Notes under the pieces: model-generated | What the model was told of the DNA's origin: nothing | The model's input: the letters and a program-made list of their open reading frames with translations, nothing else | Databases searched by the model: none | Translations under genes and position numbers: made by a program | NCBI GenBank assembly: GCA_007922195.1 | Contig: ML681971.1 | Location: forward strand, 23,687,264-23,751,263 | DNA: 64,000 bases | From: Podocnemis expansa | Taxonomy: Eukaryota; Chordata; Testudines; Podocnemididae | Direction of reading: 5' to 3' | Shown: in pieces, positions 1 to 11,724 of the stretch | How the letters are laid out: every line of letters begins with the position of its first letter | Numbering within the stretch: the stretch's first letter is position 1

Positions 1-255
1 GACCCCCCTGCACCCCACTCAGCACCCTGGCCAGGGTGCTGATCCCTGGCCAGGATGCTGAGGGTGGGGTGGGACCTTTCCCCCCAGGGAAGGATGGGAG
101 CAGCTGCGGGGGGGGGCGGAGGAAGCCCCCCCACACCTGGCAGGGGCCACGGGGGGGGCAGAGTAAGCCCCCCGCACCAGGCAGGAAGGGAGACAGGGAA
201 ATCCCAGGGGCGGGGCCTCCGGGCCCAGCACAAAGCCTCCCTCCCCCTCCCCTCT
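1..255. other. GC-rich repeat-like block, unclassified
   Basis: This stretch is rich in G and C runs, with short internal repeats such as CCTGGCCAGG. It contrasts sharply with the AT-rich DNA that follows. The composition resembles the interiors of the GC-rich hAT elements found later in the window, for instance the minisatellite near 37.0-37.3 kb, but I cannot find terminal repeats because the window starts inside it. The open frames across it are proline/glycine-rich translations of low-complexity DNA and are not called as genes. Confidence 0.4.
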
Positions 256-434
256 CCTATTTAGAAATAGCATGTCACACTGGACATGCTATTTCAATTC
301 CCTGCTTTTCCCTTATTTGGAAAACACTTTTTTTAAATTTTGAAATAAGGTGTTTTGAAATAAGGCTTTATTTTGAAACAGCTTGTTTCAAAACATCTTG
401 TTTTGAAACAAGCACTTTGTGTGTGAACATAGCC
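256..434. mobile_element. Foldback MITE fragment, TTTCGAAA-type family
   Basis: The segment is full of TTTTGAAACA and GAAATAAGG-type words and ends in GTGTGTGAACATAGCC. The reverse complement of that end matches the termini of the two MITEs at 2477-3291 (consensus GGCTATGTTCACAC). A perfect 13-bp hairpin (GAAATAGCATGTC and its complement at 264-276 and 283-295) lies at the left. The left terminus is missing, apparently lost at the junction with the GC-rich block. It has no coding capacity and would depend on a transposase supplied elsewhere. Confidence 0.55.
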
Positions 435-1529
435 TATGTCTGTATTTCCCCTGGGCTTTATTTTGTTTTTCATTTAATTTGACTATACAAAACAGCCCCC
501 TTTTCCCAGAGTCTTTGGTAACTGTTCCAATGTCCTCTAGTTTCACAGTGATGAAACATGGAGCACTGTACTGGAAACTGTTAGAGAGATGGTCGTTGTC
601 TCCAAAGAGCAATGCCCGCCAATTTGTGCTCTTATCTTCAAAGTCCTCAATCAGGAGGTTTTTGCTGAACCTCTTATGTTACAAGAAGTCTATAATTAAT
701 TACAACACATTATACAGTCAATATAAGCTTACTCCTTTTGTTAGACCAGAAATGTTACAATTGTCAAAGACAGAATGGACTTAACTAATTAGGCAGTTAT
801 GTAAATGAAGGTTTAAGGTTTGTTTGATAGAAAATTAGAGATAAATTTTCATGCTAAAACTAGTAGAGGTCCCCCACCCCTATTCTAATTGCTTCTGTCA
901 AGACAGACTGGGTTAGCAGGGAAAAGTCACTTTAACATTCAAGAAGTAAATAGATTTTAATACACTAACAGGTGGCAGAGATACTGTAAGGAAACTGCAA
1001 CTTCCATTCTATCAACATGGGCATTATCCTTCAAAAAAAGAGAAATCCAAACATGATTTCAGAGATCTCTCTGAGTAGAATTCAGACAAAAATCAGTTCC
1101 ATAAACACCAGACTGGAATAGCAGTGGGTTGAGAATTCGCCGGAAGAGTTGTGCAAGACAAAGCAGTTGGGTGCCAGCACTTTGGAAAAATCAGGCTGCA
1201 CATCCATGTATGTTACATTTCCTTCCCAACCAAGGTTTATATAAACAGGTAAAATATAAGCAAACTCTTTTCATGGATGCAGGAAAAAATCCCCCCTTGT
1301 CAAGTCTCAAACATTTGCTGAAAAATCTATGCGCATGGACACACACACAAATGCACTCACTGAAGTCACATCCTGTATGTTCATTACAGTAACAAATGTG
1401 TTCTACAGTAATTATCCAAAGGGGAGAGTTCCAAATCTTCTCATCTTGCTCTCTCCTAATTAATTAATAGTTTAAATGTCATCATGATGGGAAGTGCTCA
1501 TCAGAAACAGAATCTGCTGCCATGATTTA

Positions 1530-2070
1530 CAACTCTGCCTCCAATGGCTCTGAAGCCGTGGCACCCTGGGGTTAAATTTAATTCAAAAACGTAAGGCACT
1601 TATTGCGCTCCTAACCAGTTTTTGCACAGAAACTCCCCATCGAGCGAGTGGTGTGAAGCACGGATGCGGGTGAGCACTTCCTTCCCCGTTTTTTTTCCAT
1701 TAGGTTGGAAACTGAAAGATTAAATTAAAATTAGCCATTTGTCAACTAGTTACAGATTTGTTGCAGATGGCAATTGAGGGGCTAACCTGCTGAGTTGCCA
1801 AGCAGAGCTGAGCTAAAGAGGGGCCCTTGTACTTATCAAGTACCCGTCGTCAGAGCGTCTAATCCAGGCTGGAAATGGAGCCGAGTGCTCCAATTTGACA
1901 ACAACAATGAATAAAGAGGCCTGCTAACGATGTAGTCCGCTTGTTAGAAGTGATGTGTTTCTCTGGCCCAGAAAGCTTTTGTCCACATAGTAAGCATTTA
2001 GTCAATTAGCCAGCCCACACCGCCTCTTCAAATAATTCTGTACAATACTACTAATAATTTGCACTTCTAT
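1530..2070. promoter_or_regulatory. Candidate conserved noncoding element
   Basis: The block is unique, without microsatellites or transposon words. It has a texture typical of vertebrate developmental enhancers: homeodomain-like CAATTGA and AATTAG words, and the nearby tract CTAATTAATTAATAG at about 1456-1470. This is inference from sequence texture only. No alignment was possible, so function and conservation are unproved. Confidence 0.25.
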
Positions 2071-2149
2071 AGCTTCTCCGATCAGAACAATTCAGCACAT
2101 TTTGCTAACATCCATTAGTTTTGCCTCAATATCCTTGTAAAGGACAAGA

Positions 2150-2260
2150 ATGTAACTTTATTATAATTTTTTAGATGAAGAAACTGAGGTACGCAGAAAA
2201 TAAGTGGCTTTCCAGAGTCTCTCTCTCACACCCCCCACCCCCATCCCTCCCAACTCTGAT
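2150..2260 (-). repeat. MIR-like SINE relic (weak)
   Basis: The words GATGAAGAAACTGAGGTACGCAGA and the following AAGTGGCTTTCC resemble the reverse complement of the MIR core region (normally 'ctcagtttccccatctg'). The match is short and diverged. Confidence 0.3.
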
Positions 2261-2476
2261 GAACACCACCCTCTTATATCCTTATACAAGATCATGTGCT
2301 AGCTGCATGCTGTGACCAAATGTGAGACATTATGGCAGAATGTGACCTTGCTTGCGTCCTTTCTCAAGGTCCTGAGAAGCAATACACCAAGGTTCTGCAG
2401 CACGGGAGCCAGGACCCCTTTAAAATGAACCATAACATTAGCTACTTTGATGCCCTATGGACTCCTGGCACACATC

Positions 2477-2839
2477 GGGTGTGTTCACACGGCAGTCTTA
2501 TTTCAAAACAACAGAGGTTGTTTCGAAATAAGAAACGCCACGTTCACATGACGTACCGTTGTTTCGAAACAACTTAAACCCCATTTGGTGACGAAACAAC
2601 GTTGTTTCGAAATGATTGTTTCGAAACAATCCCGTCAGAACATGTTGTTTCGAAACAACAGTGACTCGTTTTGAAATAGCTTTTGTCCGAACATGCTATT
2701 TCGCTTTGAGCTTTTTTCCTTAATTCAAATTAATATTTTCTTAATTCAAATTAACTTATTTTGAAATAAGGCGTTATTTCGATACAAGTTGTTTCGAAAC
2801 AACTTGTATTGAAATAACCCCCTGTGTGTGAATGTAGCA
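2477..2839. mobile_element. Foldback MITE, 363 bp, 3-bp TSD
   Basis: The left terminus GGGTGTGTTCACAC and the right terminus GTGTGAATGTAGCA are inverted and related. They are flanked by the same trinucleotide ATC (2474-2476 and 2840-2842). The interior is a chain of palindromic units such as GTTGTTTCGAAACAAC (2644-2659 and 2788-2803). A 3-bp duplication suggests a PIF/Harbinger-type mobiliser, but this is an inference and a 3-bp match can occur by chance. It has no coding capacity. Confidence 0.65.
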
Positions 2840-2844
2840 ATCAA

Positions 2845-3291
2845 GGCTATGTCTACACACACATCGTTATTTAGAAATAAGGATTTCGAACTGAGTTATT
2901 TTGAAATAAAGTCCTTATTTCAAAATGAGTTAATTCGAATTAACAAAATGTTAATTCAAATTAAGGGAAAGCCTGCTATTGAAACGTCTGTTATTTCAAA
3001 ATGGTTATTTTGAAATAAAGCCGTTTGGACATGTTGTTTCAAAACAGTTGTTTCGAAACAATGGTGTTGTTTCGAAACAACATGTCCAAATGGCCTTATT
3101 TCTAAATAAGCATTTCAAAATAACAGTCGTTTCGAAACAATCGGGGCTTAACCTGTTTCGAAACAACAGTTCTTATTTGGAAAGGATGGGATCTGTCCTT
3201 TCGAAATAAGAAAATGTCATGTGGACCAAATATCTTTTATTTTGAAATAACCACTGTTATTTCAAAATAAAAGTGCTGTGTAGACATACCC
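2845..3291. mobile_element. Foldback MITE, 447 bp, 3-bp TSD
   Basis: Termini GGCTATGTCTACACA and the complement of GGGTATGTCTACACAGC face inward and are flanked by CAA (2842-2844 and 3292-3294). The interior again consists of TTTCGAAA/TTATTTCAAAATAA palindromes. It includes a hairpin whose arms lie at 3027-3040 and 3074-3087. It abuts the previous MITE with only five bases between them and shares its terminal consensus, so the two are relatives from separate insertions. Short open frames inside are translations of the palindromes. Confidence 0.65.
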
Positions 3292-3294
3292 CAA

Positions 3295-5760
3295 GAAATA
3301 TAGCACCTGCATGCCATGAAAAATTCTTATTCCCTGCTTGAGGTTCACATACAGCAAATGTGCGTGATGGCAAATGACGTGTTCTTCAGCCCTCTCACAA
3401 GGGCCCACAGTATTCACAGGCTCCACTAGCCAGACAGCTACTGCAACCAGGAAACATCTGGACCTGTCAGCAAGCCTTGAATATCTAGCAGACAACTCCA
3501 AAAGCTGAGCAAAAACAAAAACCCAATTACATGAGGGTGCATAGGGGGATACAGAGAAAGTGGCTCAAAAACTCTTGCTTCTCCTGTCCTCCAATTCAAA
3601 GGCAGAGTAAACATCATAGCCTTGGTTTCATCTGGATTTTCCTAACGCCTTTGCCCCACATGCTTTCAGTTTCATTCCCCACTACCATTAGTTATGTTCC
3701 ACTCAGTGACAAGCATCCTTTTCATGAAATTAGTGGAGAATAATACCAGCTAGAGCCTGCCTGGGAGAATTCTTGGCCTGAGGTCCTGAGTTCAGAACCT
3801 TGGTCTGAGATCATGGTGTTCTGAGTTCAAGATCTAGCAATAACATCTACATTTCCCTTTGCATAATTTTTAGTCACACAGGACACTGAATTGCATGGTT
3901 AGGCTTTTATTACCCAACTGCGCTCTGTATTTCTATCCAGAACAAGGGCTCACAACCTCAAACAAAAGTGGGATATCTCCCAATTACAGTTGACAGTGAG
4001 GTTTAGCCAGGCTTCTCCACTCCACCTGCTGACATAAATCTGAGACATTTGGCCAGATTTCCCAAAGACATCAGTCTCCAGCACCTGCTCTGCTCTTCTG
4101 AAAATCTGCCTCTGATTATGAGAGCAGAGGTCTTCTGCAAACCTGGCCCACAATGGGTCAAATTCTTCTTCCCAGTTACATGTACAGCCCAGATGTTTTC
4201 CACTAACTTCCAATGCACTTCTGCCAGTGTAACAGAGCAAAACTGGACACAATGGGTGGCTCTAATCTACTCAAAACACTTAACTGATGGTTCAGTTACC
4301 AACCACGTGTCTTTAGGACTGGATTAGCTAAATACACTTCACATCAATTCATATTCTTATTTCATAATTAAACCTCTCCCTTCAACTCCCACCTCTCATA
4401 ACCTGCTATAAAGTGATGGAATTATAGATCTTTATTTGTCAACTTTGCACATTTCTTCCTGCACTAGCCTCTCCATGAAACAACTCTTTTATTCACGAGC
4501 AAGGGGGAACGGGGCTGTTATTTTTCTCTTTCAGATAAGAGGTTGGCAAAAGACGAACCCAATTCATGTCATTGTATTTCCTTATTGTCTGCATTAACCT
4601 TCCCCATGGTTACTTGTTCTTTGTAATGTTACACTTGTCTTGCTGCAACACATGAATACCCGAGCCAATTTTGTCATGCAAATGAATTCAGTTGGATTGT
4701 AAATTGTGTGAAGGAGCATTAGTTTATCAGGAACCCGCCTGCATGCTGCACCCAACTGATTCTCCTATTCACACCAAGAGTGCAGTGTTTTCTAGTTGAT
4801 CCTGAACGTCCATTCTAAAGCATCTTTTTTATTATTATTATTTGTAAAGACTTTTACATTTGCATTTATTTATTTATTCACTCAGACACAATGCTGTATT
4901 CCTTGTCTAAAACCTGATTTATGTAATCAAAAAACATTGCTATGCCATCAAAAAATGAATTATTGCAACCACGTTGATAGTTATTGTGAGCCTAAATGGA
5001 AGGCTTGTACCAGTGCTGGTAAGGAGTGGATAGTATAGTGTGGGAGTTACAAGGTAAATAGCATTGCTCGCATTTCACACTATAAAATGAAAATATTTCT
5101 GCTGAGGTCAGTATCTGTGTTTAGTGTGACAGGGCATTAACCATAAAAGACACGTCATTTCTGTGCATGGTTATCACTGCCCAGAACACATGAGAACTAC
5201 TGCAAACCAACCTCGCCCCTACAGCCCAGTTGTTCTAGAGGAAATTCCCATTGAGTTTGATTTATAAGTTTGAAGCCTCCCATACAACCATCCAAATCCT
5301 CACCTAAATCATTGCAATGAATCAGTCTGAATACATTGGCATAACCAAGGAAAATCTGGTCCGAAGTTCTTGTAACAGTCCTGCTGCTATTTGGTTCATC
5401 AGAGAATATCATGCCCAGTAGCTCTAACTCTCCCAGCAGTACACAGATGGGGGGCAATGCATCAGGCAATTCTCTGTGAAACTGATGTGAGGCAGGTACA
5501 AATCTCTGAAAACAAAATGGAGCCTACTATCTATAAAGGACTGAATAAGCAATTCACAGCAATCTGATCTGACAAAATGAATCTTTCTTCAGCTCACAAA
5601 GAGTCCAGGAGCAGTGTTCCTGAGTGTATTTATTTTCATGGGCAGTTTGTTAAGTGTATTTAATCACTAAAATTTTGACTATGGTTACTAGGGGGCCATT
5701 GGGCTTTTAGGTCATGCTAGTATTGTTCCTGTGACTTTCATGCAACTCACAGAATCATGT
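3295..5760. other. Unique noncoding DNA, no gene seen
   Basis: No transposon with clear ends and no convincing exon is visible. The frames at 3950-4327 and 5197-5469 carry no recognisable domain. The part at 4480-4790 is entered separately. Confidence 0.5.
4480..4790. promoter_or_regulatory. Candidate conserved noncoding element with octamer site
   Basis: This is a unique AT-rich block containing a perfect POU octamer ATGCAAAT at 4676-4683, followed by GAATTC, plus GATAAG and CATTGT (SOX-like) words upstream. Clusters of such words are typical of conserved developmental enhancers. This is texture-based inference; no comparative evidence was available. Confidence 0.28.
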
Positions 5761-5768
5761 CTCTTGTG

Positions 5769-5988
5769 CAGGGCAGCCTGGGAGACTGGGGAGAAGGGGG
5801 GAAGCCATCCCGGGCCCCATGGTTTGCTGGGCCCTGCACTGCCCGCCCCTCACCCCCCACCTTTGGCAGCAAGCTGAAGACAAGGAGCAGGGGCAGGACA
5901 GAAGTGCAGAGCAGGCCTCTGGGGCTGGAATGCCCGCCCCGACAGGCTGCTCAGCCCTGGACCATGTTCTACCCTAGGGACAGCCCTG
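5769..5988. mobile_element. Non-autonomous hAT MITE, 220 bp, 8-bp TSD
   Basis: This GC-rich insert lies in AT-rich DNA. The left end is CAGGGCAGCCTGGG and the right end, reversed, is CAGGGCTGTCCCTAGGGTAG. The flanks CTCTTGTG (5761-5768) and TTCTTGTG (5989-5996) are an 8-bp target duplication with one mismatch, the length expected for hAT. The right end closely matches the termini of the 3.4-kb hAT element at 36469-39867, so it is probably a deletion derivative of the same family. The 80-aa open frame across it has no domain and is not called. Confidence 0.75.
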
Positions 5989-5996
5989 TTCTTGTG

Positions 5997-7696
5997 TAGA
6001 TGCACTACCTCCTAACAGGAGCAAAGTGGAATAGGGGGAGCATACGATGTGGAAGAATGGATTGTGAACATGAAACTCCTGAGGTCAGTTGGGCACTGCC
6101 ATGGGTAACAGATGAGCGTAGGTCATTTTTGGAAGCTTCAATCCAAATTCCCATCTGGAGCTATCACCAATTACCCCAATTGACGATGTGGTCCCTTCAC
6201 TTGTGCTGTTCCTAATTTCACAAGGAAGGTATGAAAACAATAGAATGAGAAGTTTTTTCAGTTTACTGTAAATATTTCACACATCCCCCATATTATTTCC
6301 ATTAGCCACAGTTGTTGTAAGGATTAGGTGGGCCAAATTCAACTCTGCTTCAATGGTGTAAATCTAGCGTAATTCCATTACGATCACTGTGGGAAGGACT
6401 TTGATTAAAATGTAAAGTGCTACTGAATAGAAGCATGAACTGATCAAAGTGTGTATATTTCACATCCCTACTGCTGTTTTGCTCTTGACAGAATCTTTAT
6501 ACTGATACATTGCAGCATCCCTTTTACCACCTCTATTCAAATGGGAAAGAAAGTGGACTAGAGCTTACTAGGCAGCAGCAGTGTATGTGAAGGTTCATTA
6601 TGAACCCTCACTGCTCTTTGTCATCAGTGAACATACCAAGTCTCATGTTATAGCACAAGATGGGAAAACAAGTCTCAATTCTGAACTCTGTCAATCTGTT
6701 AGATGGTGAGTCAGAACCACACACACACGCACAACTTGGATTTGATTCTGAAACCCAAGTCTTCTTTAACAGTTTTTGTTCCAGTTTATATCCATGCCTA
6801 AAAGATCTGCGTTACCTGCCATGGCTCGGCTGTGGTGGAAGTCTCATGAGAACAACTTCTTGTGAGATTTCAGTGCCAAATAGTGGTAATCCTCATGTTC
6901 TCTTCCGATTATCATCATTTTAGACAAAAATTTTGCAAGAACAGTTTTGTGCTGTTGAACTGGAACCCGAACTCTAAAACTGTAACTTAAACTGGATCTG
7001 AACGATCCCTTTGGCCTATCTTCATTTGCAGTAAGACTCACAGTAATCATGAAGGTGAAGGCAACAGTACAGCAGCTCCCAAATTCTTGGCCTTGTATTT
7101 AACTCTCTGTAGCCCAGATGCAATTTTACAAGGAAGCCTAAGAAATCAAACCAAAAGCCACACTTCCCAAAAGTTCTCAGCTAGAATTATAGATGCATCA
7201 ACACACTGCCAGCCACCAGTTTGACAGCAGCCGAGCTAAATGCTGCCACCACCACATACAGAAAAACACGAGGCTACAACTTTCCACCTAAGGCTTATAT
7301 AAAAAGGATATCAATAAATGGAAAAGACACTCTTCTTTACCGCAAGCACCACAGGATTCAAGTTGTCACTAAACCATGATCCTGGCTCCACACACTGCTT
7401 CAAAGATCTTTATTTTGGGCGTATCAGCTAGACTTCTAAAAGCATGATATATGTGATCTGAAATGCCAGAGGTTTGAAACGCTGAGAAATAATGAAGAGA
7501 TCTCTGTTTTAATTTTAATAAGTTCATGAATCCATGAACTATTCTATTGAACTGTCCAGTTTTGAATTTTACTGAGTAATTCCAGTGATGGTTACCTGCT
7601 TTGTTGTTAATACAATGAAGTCTGTCTGCATTCTCACACAGCTCCCATCATTGTCATATGAGTGCCTCATAGATTATCCTTATAACTTTCCCAGTG
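5997..7696. other. Unique noncoding DNA, no gene seen
   Basis: AT-rich unique DNA. No transposon ends, splice-flanked exon or RNA gene was recognised. Open frames at 6660-6923 and 6844-7050 lack domains. Confidence 0.5.
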
Positions 7697-8515
7697 AGCC
7701 AGGGAATAATAGAAACTGGAAGGGATCATGAGAGGTCATCAAGTCCACTCCCCTGCACTCATGGCAGGACCAAATACCCTCTTAAACCATTCCTGACAGG
7801 TGCTTGTCTAACCTGCTCTTAAACACTTCCAATGATGGAGATTCCACAACCTGCCTAGGCAACTTATTCCACTGGTTAATCACTCTGACAGTTAGGAATT
7901 TTTCCTAATGTCCAACCTAAACCTCCCTTGCAATAATTTAAGCCCATTGCTTCTTGTCCTATCATCGGCAGTTAAGGAGAACAATTTTCTCCCTCCTCCT
8001 CATGACAATCTTTTAGGTACTTGAAAACTTATGCTGCCTCTCAGGCTCCTGTTTTTCAGACTAAACAAACCAAGCTCTTTCAATATTCCCTCAAAAGTCA
8101 AGTGTTCCAGACCTCTGATCATTCATGTTGATCTTCTCTGGGCTTCCTCCAATTTTCCCACATCTTTTCTGAAGTGACACAATACTACAGTTGGGGCCTA
8201 ATGAGAGCAGAGCAGAGCAGAGGAATTACTTCTCATGTCTAACTTACAATACTTCCGTTAATACATCCCAGAATGGTGTTTGCTTTTTTTTTTTTTTTTT
8301 TTTTTTGCAACAGTGTTACACTGTTGGCTTATATTTATCTTGTGGTCCACCATGACACCCAGATCCCTTTCCACAGTGCTCCTTCCTAGGCAGTCTTTCC
8401 CCATTTTGTGTATGTGCAATGGATTGTTCTTTCTTAAGTGGAGTAGTTTGTACTTGTCTTTATCAAATTTCATTCTGTTTACCTCAGACCATTTCACAAG
8501 AACTATCATAACCAG
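7697..8515 (-). mobile_element. CR1 LINE 3' fragment (reverse)
   Basis: The left part reads as the complement of a CR1 3' end (CTGGAAGGGATCATGAGAGG, then GTCATCAAGTCC). It continues through the typical CR1 3' untranslated block, including words such as CCTAGGCAACTTATTCCACT. At 8258-8497 on the minus strand a decayed frame encodes the C-terminal part of the CR1 reverse transcriptase protein, with WSEVNRMKFDKDKYKLL and later ERDLGVMVDHKIN. An A-run expansion breaks the frame at the AKK residues. The element is 5'-truncated near 8515, as is normal for CR1. It is a dead copy. Confidence 0.85.
8284..8306. repeat. Homopolymer T run, 23 bp
   Basis: An uninterrupted T run lies inside the CR1 copy. 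On the CR1 sense strand it is an A run that replaces an alanine-rich codon stretch and creates the lysine run in the decayed frame. Likely polymorphic in length. Confidence 0.9.
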
Positions 8516-8799
8516 ATTATAGACCAAGGTTAAGTGATAAAGGTTACATAGGCATTCAATGGCAGGGCCATCTAGTGAAACAATTGGTCTTGAGTCCCAG
8601 TCCAGTGCCTCCAATACAAGATCATCCATCCTACTTTGAATGGGCCATAGAGACAGAACTGGCTTCTGACCTCTAGAGACCATCCATTAAATTATGTGTG
8701 AGGCACAATGGAGGAGCAACTGAAGGACTGCAGAACCTTGTGCTGCCTGTGCTATGTGGACAGAGCATTCAGAGTCTACAAGGCTGCAGATCCAGCATC

Positions 8800-8995
8800 T
8801 TTTACATGAGTAAGCAAGGTGCTCAGAATTAGGACCCCTGGATGCTATTCCTGCCTCTGCCATCAACTCTGACTTGTCCAAGGTTACAGAATTTCTGTGC
8901 CTTAGTTTCTCCAACCATGAAAATAATTGTCACCTAGTTCATGGAGGTATTGAAATTCAGATTTATAAAGCATTATGAAAGCATGATTAGTGTGC
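8800..8995 (+). repeat. MIR-like SINE
   Basis: The order of words matches the MIR/core-SINE body: CCTGCCTCTGCCAT, then GACTTGTCCAAGGTTACAGA, then CTGTGCCTTAGTTTCTCCA, followed by a TATAAAGCATTATGAAAG tail. It is diverged and therefore old. Confidence 0.55.
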
Positions 8996-11240
8996 AGTAT
9001 TTTATTACAAGTTTGACTTTAAATGTTTATAATTCTTAGATTTTTCTCTCTTTCTATTGCAAACTTGGCTTGAATTTGAAGGCAAATGGAAAGAAATGGC
9101 AGCCTCCTTCATCAAGGTGATGAAAGGCCATACCTCTTTGCAATGAAAACCCAGCTCCAGCTATATATCACTCCACACTGGTGCTCTGGGGCACCTTTAA
9201 GATCTGTATACCCCACTTAAATAGAATTTGGTTCAGAATTAAAAATCCCAGATTAGGAGGACCTCAATTTGGCAACAGCTTTGGCTTTGATTTGTGACAG
9301 AAGTGCAGGTAACTGAAACATCCCAGGCCACGATTGCCACACTTTAAAGACAGACTAGAGTTACAAGTGAAAAAGTAAAACCAACCTTGGAAGATGCTTT
9401 CCAAACAAAAATTTAAATGGAAACAAAACCAGGCATTTCCCCTCTAAAGATTTGTAGTAGAGATGGATTTCTTTCCAGCACTCCCTGGAGGTTGTTATTC
9501 AGTGGGAGACAATCAGGCTTTTTGAAACATTAAAACTTTCACATCTTCCCCTTCTCCAAAGTGTCTGAAGTTCTGAGCTATATTCTACCTGCAGACAGAT
9601 GTGTGGAGGCAGTACAATCAATAGAGAGCCAGTGCTGGTCACTCCAGAGTAAGCGCTCTTTATATTTATTGTCAGTCTTTGGAGTAAATAGGTCTTAATC
9701 TTGTGGCATGTCATTATAACTTTTTCAAAATAATGAAGCTGCCTTTAGTTTTTTGCTATAATTTATGCCCAATGCACTAGCGCCAGTCACTCAATACTGT
9801 GGAGTCTGCAGAGGTGCAGATAGCCCTTAATGAGAAGAGGTTTTGCCTTTATCTCCTTTATACTTCAACCATTATCTTCTTCCAGTCTATAACCATGCGG
9901 TTACCACTGACAATAATGCTCAGAGGCAACAAATGCTGATGAGTTTTCTATGCAGTCTTCACAATAAGTCTATCAAAACAACCTCGAAAAATTATGAACC
10001 CCAGTGACAGACAAATAGAACCAGCTTCAGCATGAATTTACAGCCCAAATGGAACGTTCCTTTTAATTCTTCAGGCTTTTCTTATCTCTGCTGTTCCTCT
10101 TCTGGCTAGGAGATAACAGTAATTCTTCTGTACGCTATTTTTTTTTCCAACTGAGTAAGATGTTCCTCGTGTCTTTCTGCTTGCTAAAGATAAAGGGTTA
10201 AAGACCAACTTGTGTTGGTCGCTTTGTGTTGGGGGGGGGAAGTAATCAGTATTCAAGAGATTGTTATCGGAGGTACAGCGCAGAGAACAGTAATTTTGCC
10301 TGCTTCAGTTAGGGTTTTTTTTTTTTTTTTTTATGAATGCACATAATGCCTGGAGTGTTGGGGCCAGATAAAAGAATTAGTGGCAGCACAGGGGGACGGA
10401 AGCACAAAGTACACCGGAGAATTAGAATGTCTATCTTTGTCTCTTGCAGCTCATCCAGGCAGCCAGGGCTCTGAGCTCGTAAACAATTTAATCTTTTTGC
10501 TACAGTTAAAATACAAAGACAGCAAACCTTCTTCTTCCAAAATGGGGCGGGGGGGGGGGGACACAGAGGGAGAAGGAGGTGGTGATTGTGGCAAGGAGAA
10601 ATCGAAAAAGGCTGACACTAACTTTTTTTGCCCCCATTTAACCTTTCATCTTCCACCACCAGCATAACTTTCCAGTGCAAAAATTCACAAGGATATTTTA
10701 ATATTCACTCTTCCCCCCATAACACGCACTCTCTCACACCCGCCCCTCAGTCTCAGTTGCCTTCCCATTGTCACTCTCTGAGAATTCTTCAGGCTTACAG
10801 GTTAAAAAGCTAAACAGATTAATCCATGCAGAGAGGGGAAAAAACCTGAGATTTTCTTTTGCTTCCCCTCCCTATAGGATCACAGATTCAGGCTTTGCAA
10901 CAAAAAGCACAACATAACTGGTACTTGTTCTTCACCCCACAGACAAGTCAAGAGGTCCATAACCTGGAAAAGAGGGCTAGTCATACACATGGCTCAGCTA
11001 GGAAAGAAAGCGATGTCTAAGCAAGATTATTACTCACATTGCCTAATACTGTGTTTTATATTTCCTCTGTTATTACTGCAGTGTTGGGGCTAACAATATC
11101 TCTTCTCCCTCCCTGTCTCACAAACTCAGCAGCTCCTTTCAGCAATGTGATCTTGCGATGTAACTGAACATTTACAAAACAATGAAGCCATTGCAATATC
11201 ACTAATTCATCATAACTAACAATGTATGGGACTGATCATT
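8996..11240. other. Unique noncoding DNA, no gene seen
   Basis: Contains an 18-bp T run (10315-10332), short G runs (10229, 10549) and a few chance frames. I recognise no exon, RNA gene or bounded mobile element here. Confidence 0.5.
10315..10332. repeat. Homopolymer T run
   Basis: Uninterrupted 18-bp T tract in unique DNA. No adjoining retroelement body with target duplications was recognised. Confidence 0.85.
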
Positions 11241-11525
11241 GGACCAGAGCCAGGAATTCTAACTCTGGCTATGACGCCACCAGCTTCTGCGGCCCTTAAG
11301 CAAAGTCAATTGATTTAAATTTCAGATGTGTCCACTACTTTGGGTGTCCCAGCCTGAGACAGAGATGCCAAACACCCACAACTCCAAATGACTTAATTCA
11401 GATCCTCACTGGCTCAAGTTAGCTCCCCAAAAATTAGGCTGCCTGAACCATGTGAATTCTTTCAGAAATGTGGGCCTTAAGGCAGTCTGTGCCTCAATTC
11501 CCCCATTTGTAGAATGGAAAGAAAA
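11240..11525 (+). repeat. MIR-like SINE relic (weak)
   Basis: Scattered words match the MIR core: CCAGGAATTCTAACTCTGGCT near the left, and GTGCCTCAATTCCCCCATTT plus GTAGAATGGAAAG at the right. The middle does not match, so this may be two fragments or a heavily diverged copy. Confidence 0.35.
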
Positions 11526-11724
11526 TGCATGCTCCCCCCACCCACACTGGTATTGCAACGCCTCATTGTGGTTTGAGAGAATGATACGTGTTTTATCAAT
11601 GCTAACAAATAGCATTATGGTCACTAGAAACTCAAATAGGAGAAAGAAAAAGATTGGATTTACAGGGAGAAGTCCTGAATCATACACAGATAAAAGCAGG
11701 TAATTAGTAAAACACAGCAAAATT

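Larger units (their letters stand above)
435..2473. other. Unique noncoding DNA, no gene seen
   Basis: This is AT-rich, non-repetitive DNA. The open frames are short, lack recognisable domains and have no plausible splice context. The part around 1530-2070 is entered separately as a conserved-element candidate. Confidence 0.5.

Noticed and set aside
2477..3291. CRISPR-like array of short repeats
   Set aside because: The repeats are palindromic, unevenly spaced and without distinct spacers, in a vertebrate-type sequence. They belong to MITEs.
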